Assembly: GCA_014885115.2 (NCBI GenBank)
Contig: WKLE02002653.1
Location: forward strand, 1-52,473
Direction of reading: 5' to 3'
DNA: 52,473 nucleotides
Source: Asterionellopsis glacialis
Lineage: Eukaryota > Bacillariophyta > Plagiogrammaphyceae > Rhaphoneidales > Asterionellopsidaceae
Made by a program: the position numbers and the translations under genes. The notes under the pieces are model-generated. The model searched no databases, was not told the origin of the DNA, and saw only the letters and a program-made list of their open reading frames with translations. Positions 51,442-52,473 of the stretch are shown piece after piece. Position 1 is the first letter of the stretch; each line of letters opens with the position of its first letter.

Positions 51442-52473
51442 GGTCTAATGCAGTTGTTTGGTTTGCATATGAAGTGTTTCAACTACAAATGGTCACAGAT
51501 ATATTGTGCGAATTTAGTGTTACAGAAAGTGTACGAAACTCAACCGTTGCGGACTTCAAGGCATACTTCTTTTGTGAGTGCCTCCGCCGATTCGAGTCAT
51601 CATGATTTTAGACACTCGACATTCAGTGCATTATTGTACTCTATCCGAGATATAAGTTGAGGATCGAGTGACCGGCTGTTTCCTGGACATCGCTTTACAA
51701 TGTCGCATAGGAAACAATATACAGTGAAAAACTCAGATTGTTCCGGCTAACCGTATATTTCAGACATATACTAAATATATACCACCCTCAGAACTCTATC
51801 CATTTACATTTTATAGGAAGAAAGCTACGGATATTCATTATTTTCGTTAATTAAAATTTTAGTAACTTTGAACTTTACTTCGACCGCGAAGGACCCCAAA
51901 ATCTCAATTATTAATTATTGGTTTCTTGTCATAAGTTGATGACACGTACTTACTACTTCATAGTCGGCAGGTCGTACTGGAGGACAACCGGTATAAGGGC
52001 TTACCGGTAGGTCCTTTTTCAGGTCCTAGAGAGGTTATCTAGATTAGTACTGTGTACTCTAGGACAACATTAGTCCTAGCCCTACTAGGAACTGATAGGA
52101 CTACTGTAGTCAACAGTAACGGTACAACCAAGTACCAGGACCTACGTACAGACTACCGTATCTGTCGGTCCTAAACGTATCGTAGGGTCCTACCACTTAT
52201 CTTCCTTGGTACCTGATACCGATACCAGGTACAGGTAGGTCCTAGAGTTCTACCGTACCTGGTAGAGGTCAATATATCAAATACCAACCTGTACCTGGGT
52301 ATAATGCCACCACCTCACTAAAAATCCAATGCCACAGGTAGACTCTCTAGAGATCCTCTCTCTAGTCCTCTGTGCCTGGTAGTCTAGAGAGGAAGATGGG
52401 AGTTGACTAGTAAATTTAGGTCACAAATGGCAGGCATATATGGCAGATGGAATGCATATGTAAGGTAAAAATG
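51442..52473. promoter_or_regulatory. Terminal spacer with the densest palindromic-word block
   Basis: The first half is the upstream region of the VWA gene and is AT-rich. From about 51970 to 52400 the sequence is built largely of TACCGGTA, GGTACC, CCAGGTAC, TCCTAG, CTCTAGAG and GTCCTAGA words, the densest stretch of this vocabulary in the window. No gene is recognised. The window ends inside the spacer. Confidence 0.4.

Noticed and set aside
1..52473. tRNA, rRNA or CRISPR features
   Set aside because: I looked for T-arm-like GTTCGA contexts with cloverleaf partners and for regular short spaced repeats; none was convincing.

Overview
The window looks like nuclear DNA of a diatom (a photosynthetic stramenopile). 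It is AT-rich with short GT-AG introns of about 100-220 nt. Two proteins carry plastid pre-sequences with a Phe at the predicted cleavage site: ASG|FMAP in the DUF1118 protein and CSG|FVIP in the phosphate-transporter-like protein. There is also a small secreted protein built of STKAPTV repeats, a protein with helicase-associated (HA) repeats, and a decayed Ty3/gypsy retrotransposon of the type abundant in diatoms. I cannot name the species. Exon joins were made by eye from GT-AG sites, kept only where the frame is maintained, and for familiar families also checked against remembered family sequence.

Left part (1-13.7 kb): mostly repeats and relics. A 181-bp tandem repeat opens the window. 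It is followed by a zinc-finger-like transposon relic, an unresolved coding region, a P-loop kinase (3656-4357, minus) and a two-exon plastid DUF1118 protein (5131-5911, minus). Then comes about 2 kb of AGTARA-type array with nested 167-bp repeats. It abuts a broken Ty3/gypsy pol region (9641-12358). Inside that relic sits a 607-bp element with perfect 24-nt terminal inverted repeats and a 62-nt-arm internal hairpin, flanked by a GTCA duplication.

Right part (13.7-52.5 kb): ordinary gene-dense sequence. In order: a double-domain truncated haemoglobin (+); a ribokinase-ITP pyrophosphatase fusion (-); a small MYND-finger remnant (+); an uncharacterised exported-type protein (-); an MPDU1-like PQ-loop membrane protein (+); an SGNH hydrolase (-); a type II membrane SGNH-like protein (+); a SET/MYND-2-oxoglutarate-oxygenase fusion (-); an ISWI chromatin remodeller (+); an M50 site-2 protease (-); a Q/N/H-rich protein with helicase-associated repeats (-); a plastid PHT4/ANTR-type transporter (+); a short orphan ORF (-); a large intronless SF1 helicase with a degenerate nuclease-like tail (+); a secreted STKAPTV-repeat protein (-); and a glycosyltransferase-like/VWA membrane protein (-).

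The genes do not form one pathway. The notable theme is domain fusion: four proteins combine modules usually encoded separately. A second theme is the intergenic DNA. Many spacers share a vocabulary of short palindromes (GGTACC, TACCGGTA, ACCAGGTA, CTCTAGAG, CCTAGG, TAGTCTA) that is scarce in the genes. No tRNA, rRNA or CRISPR array was recognised.
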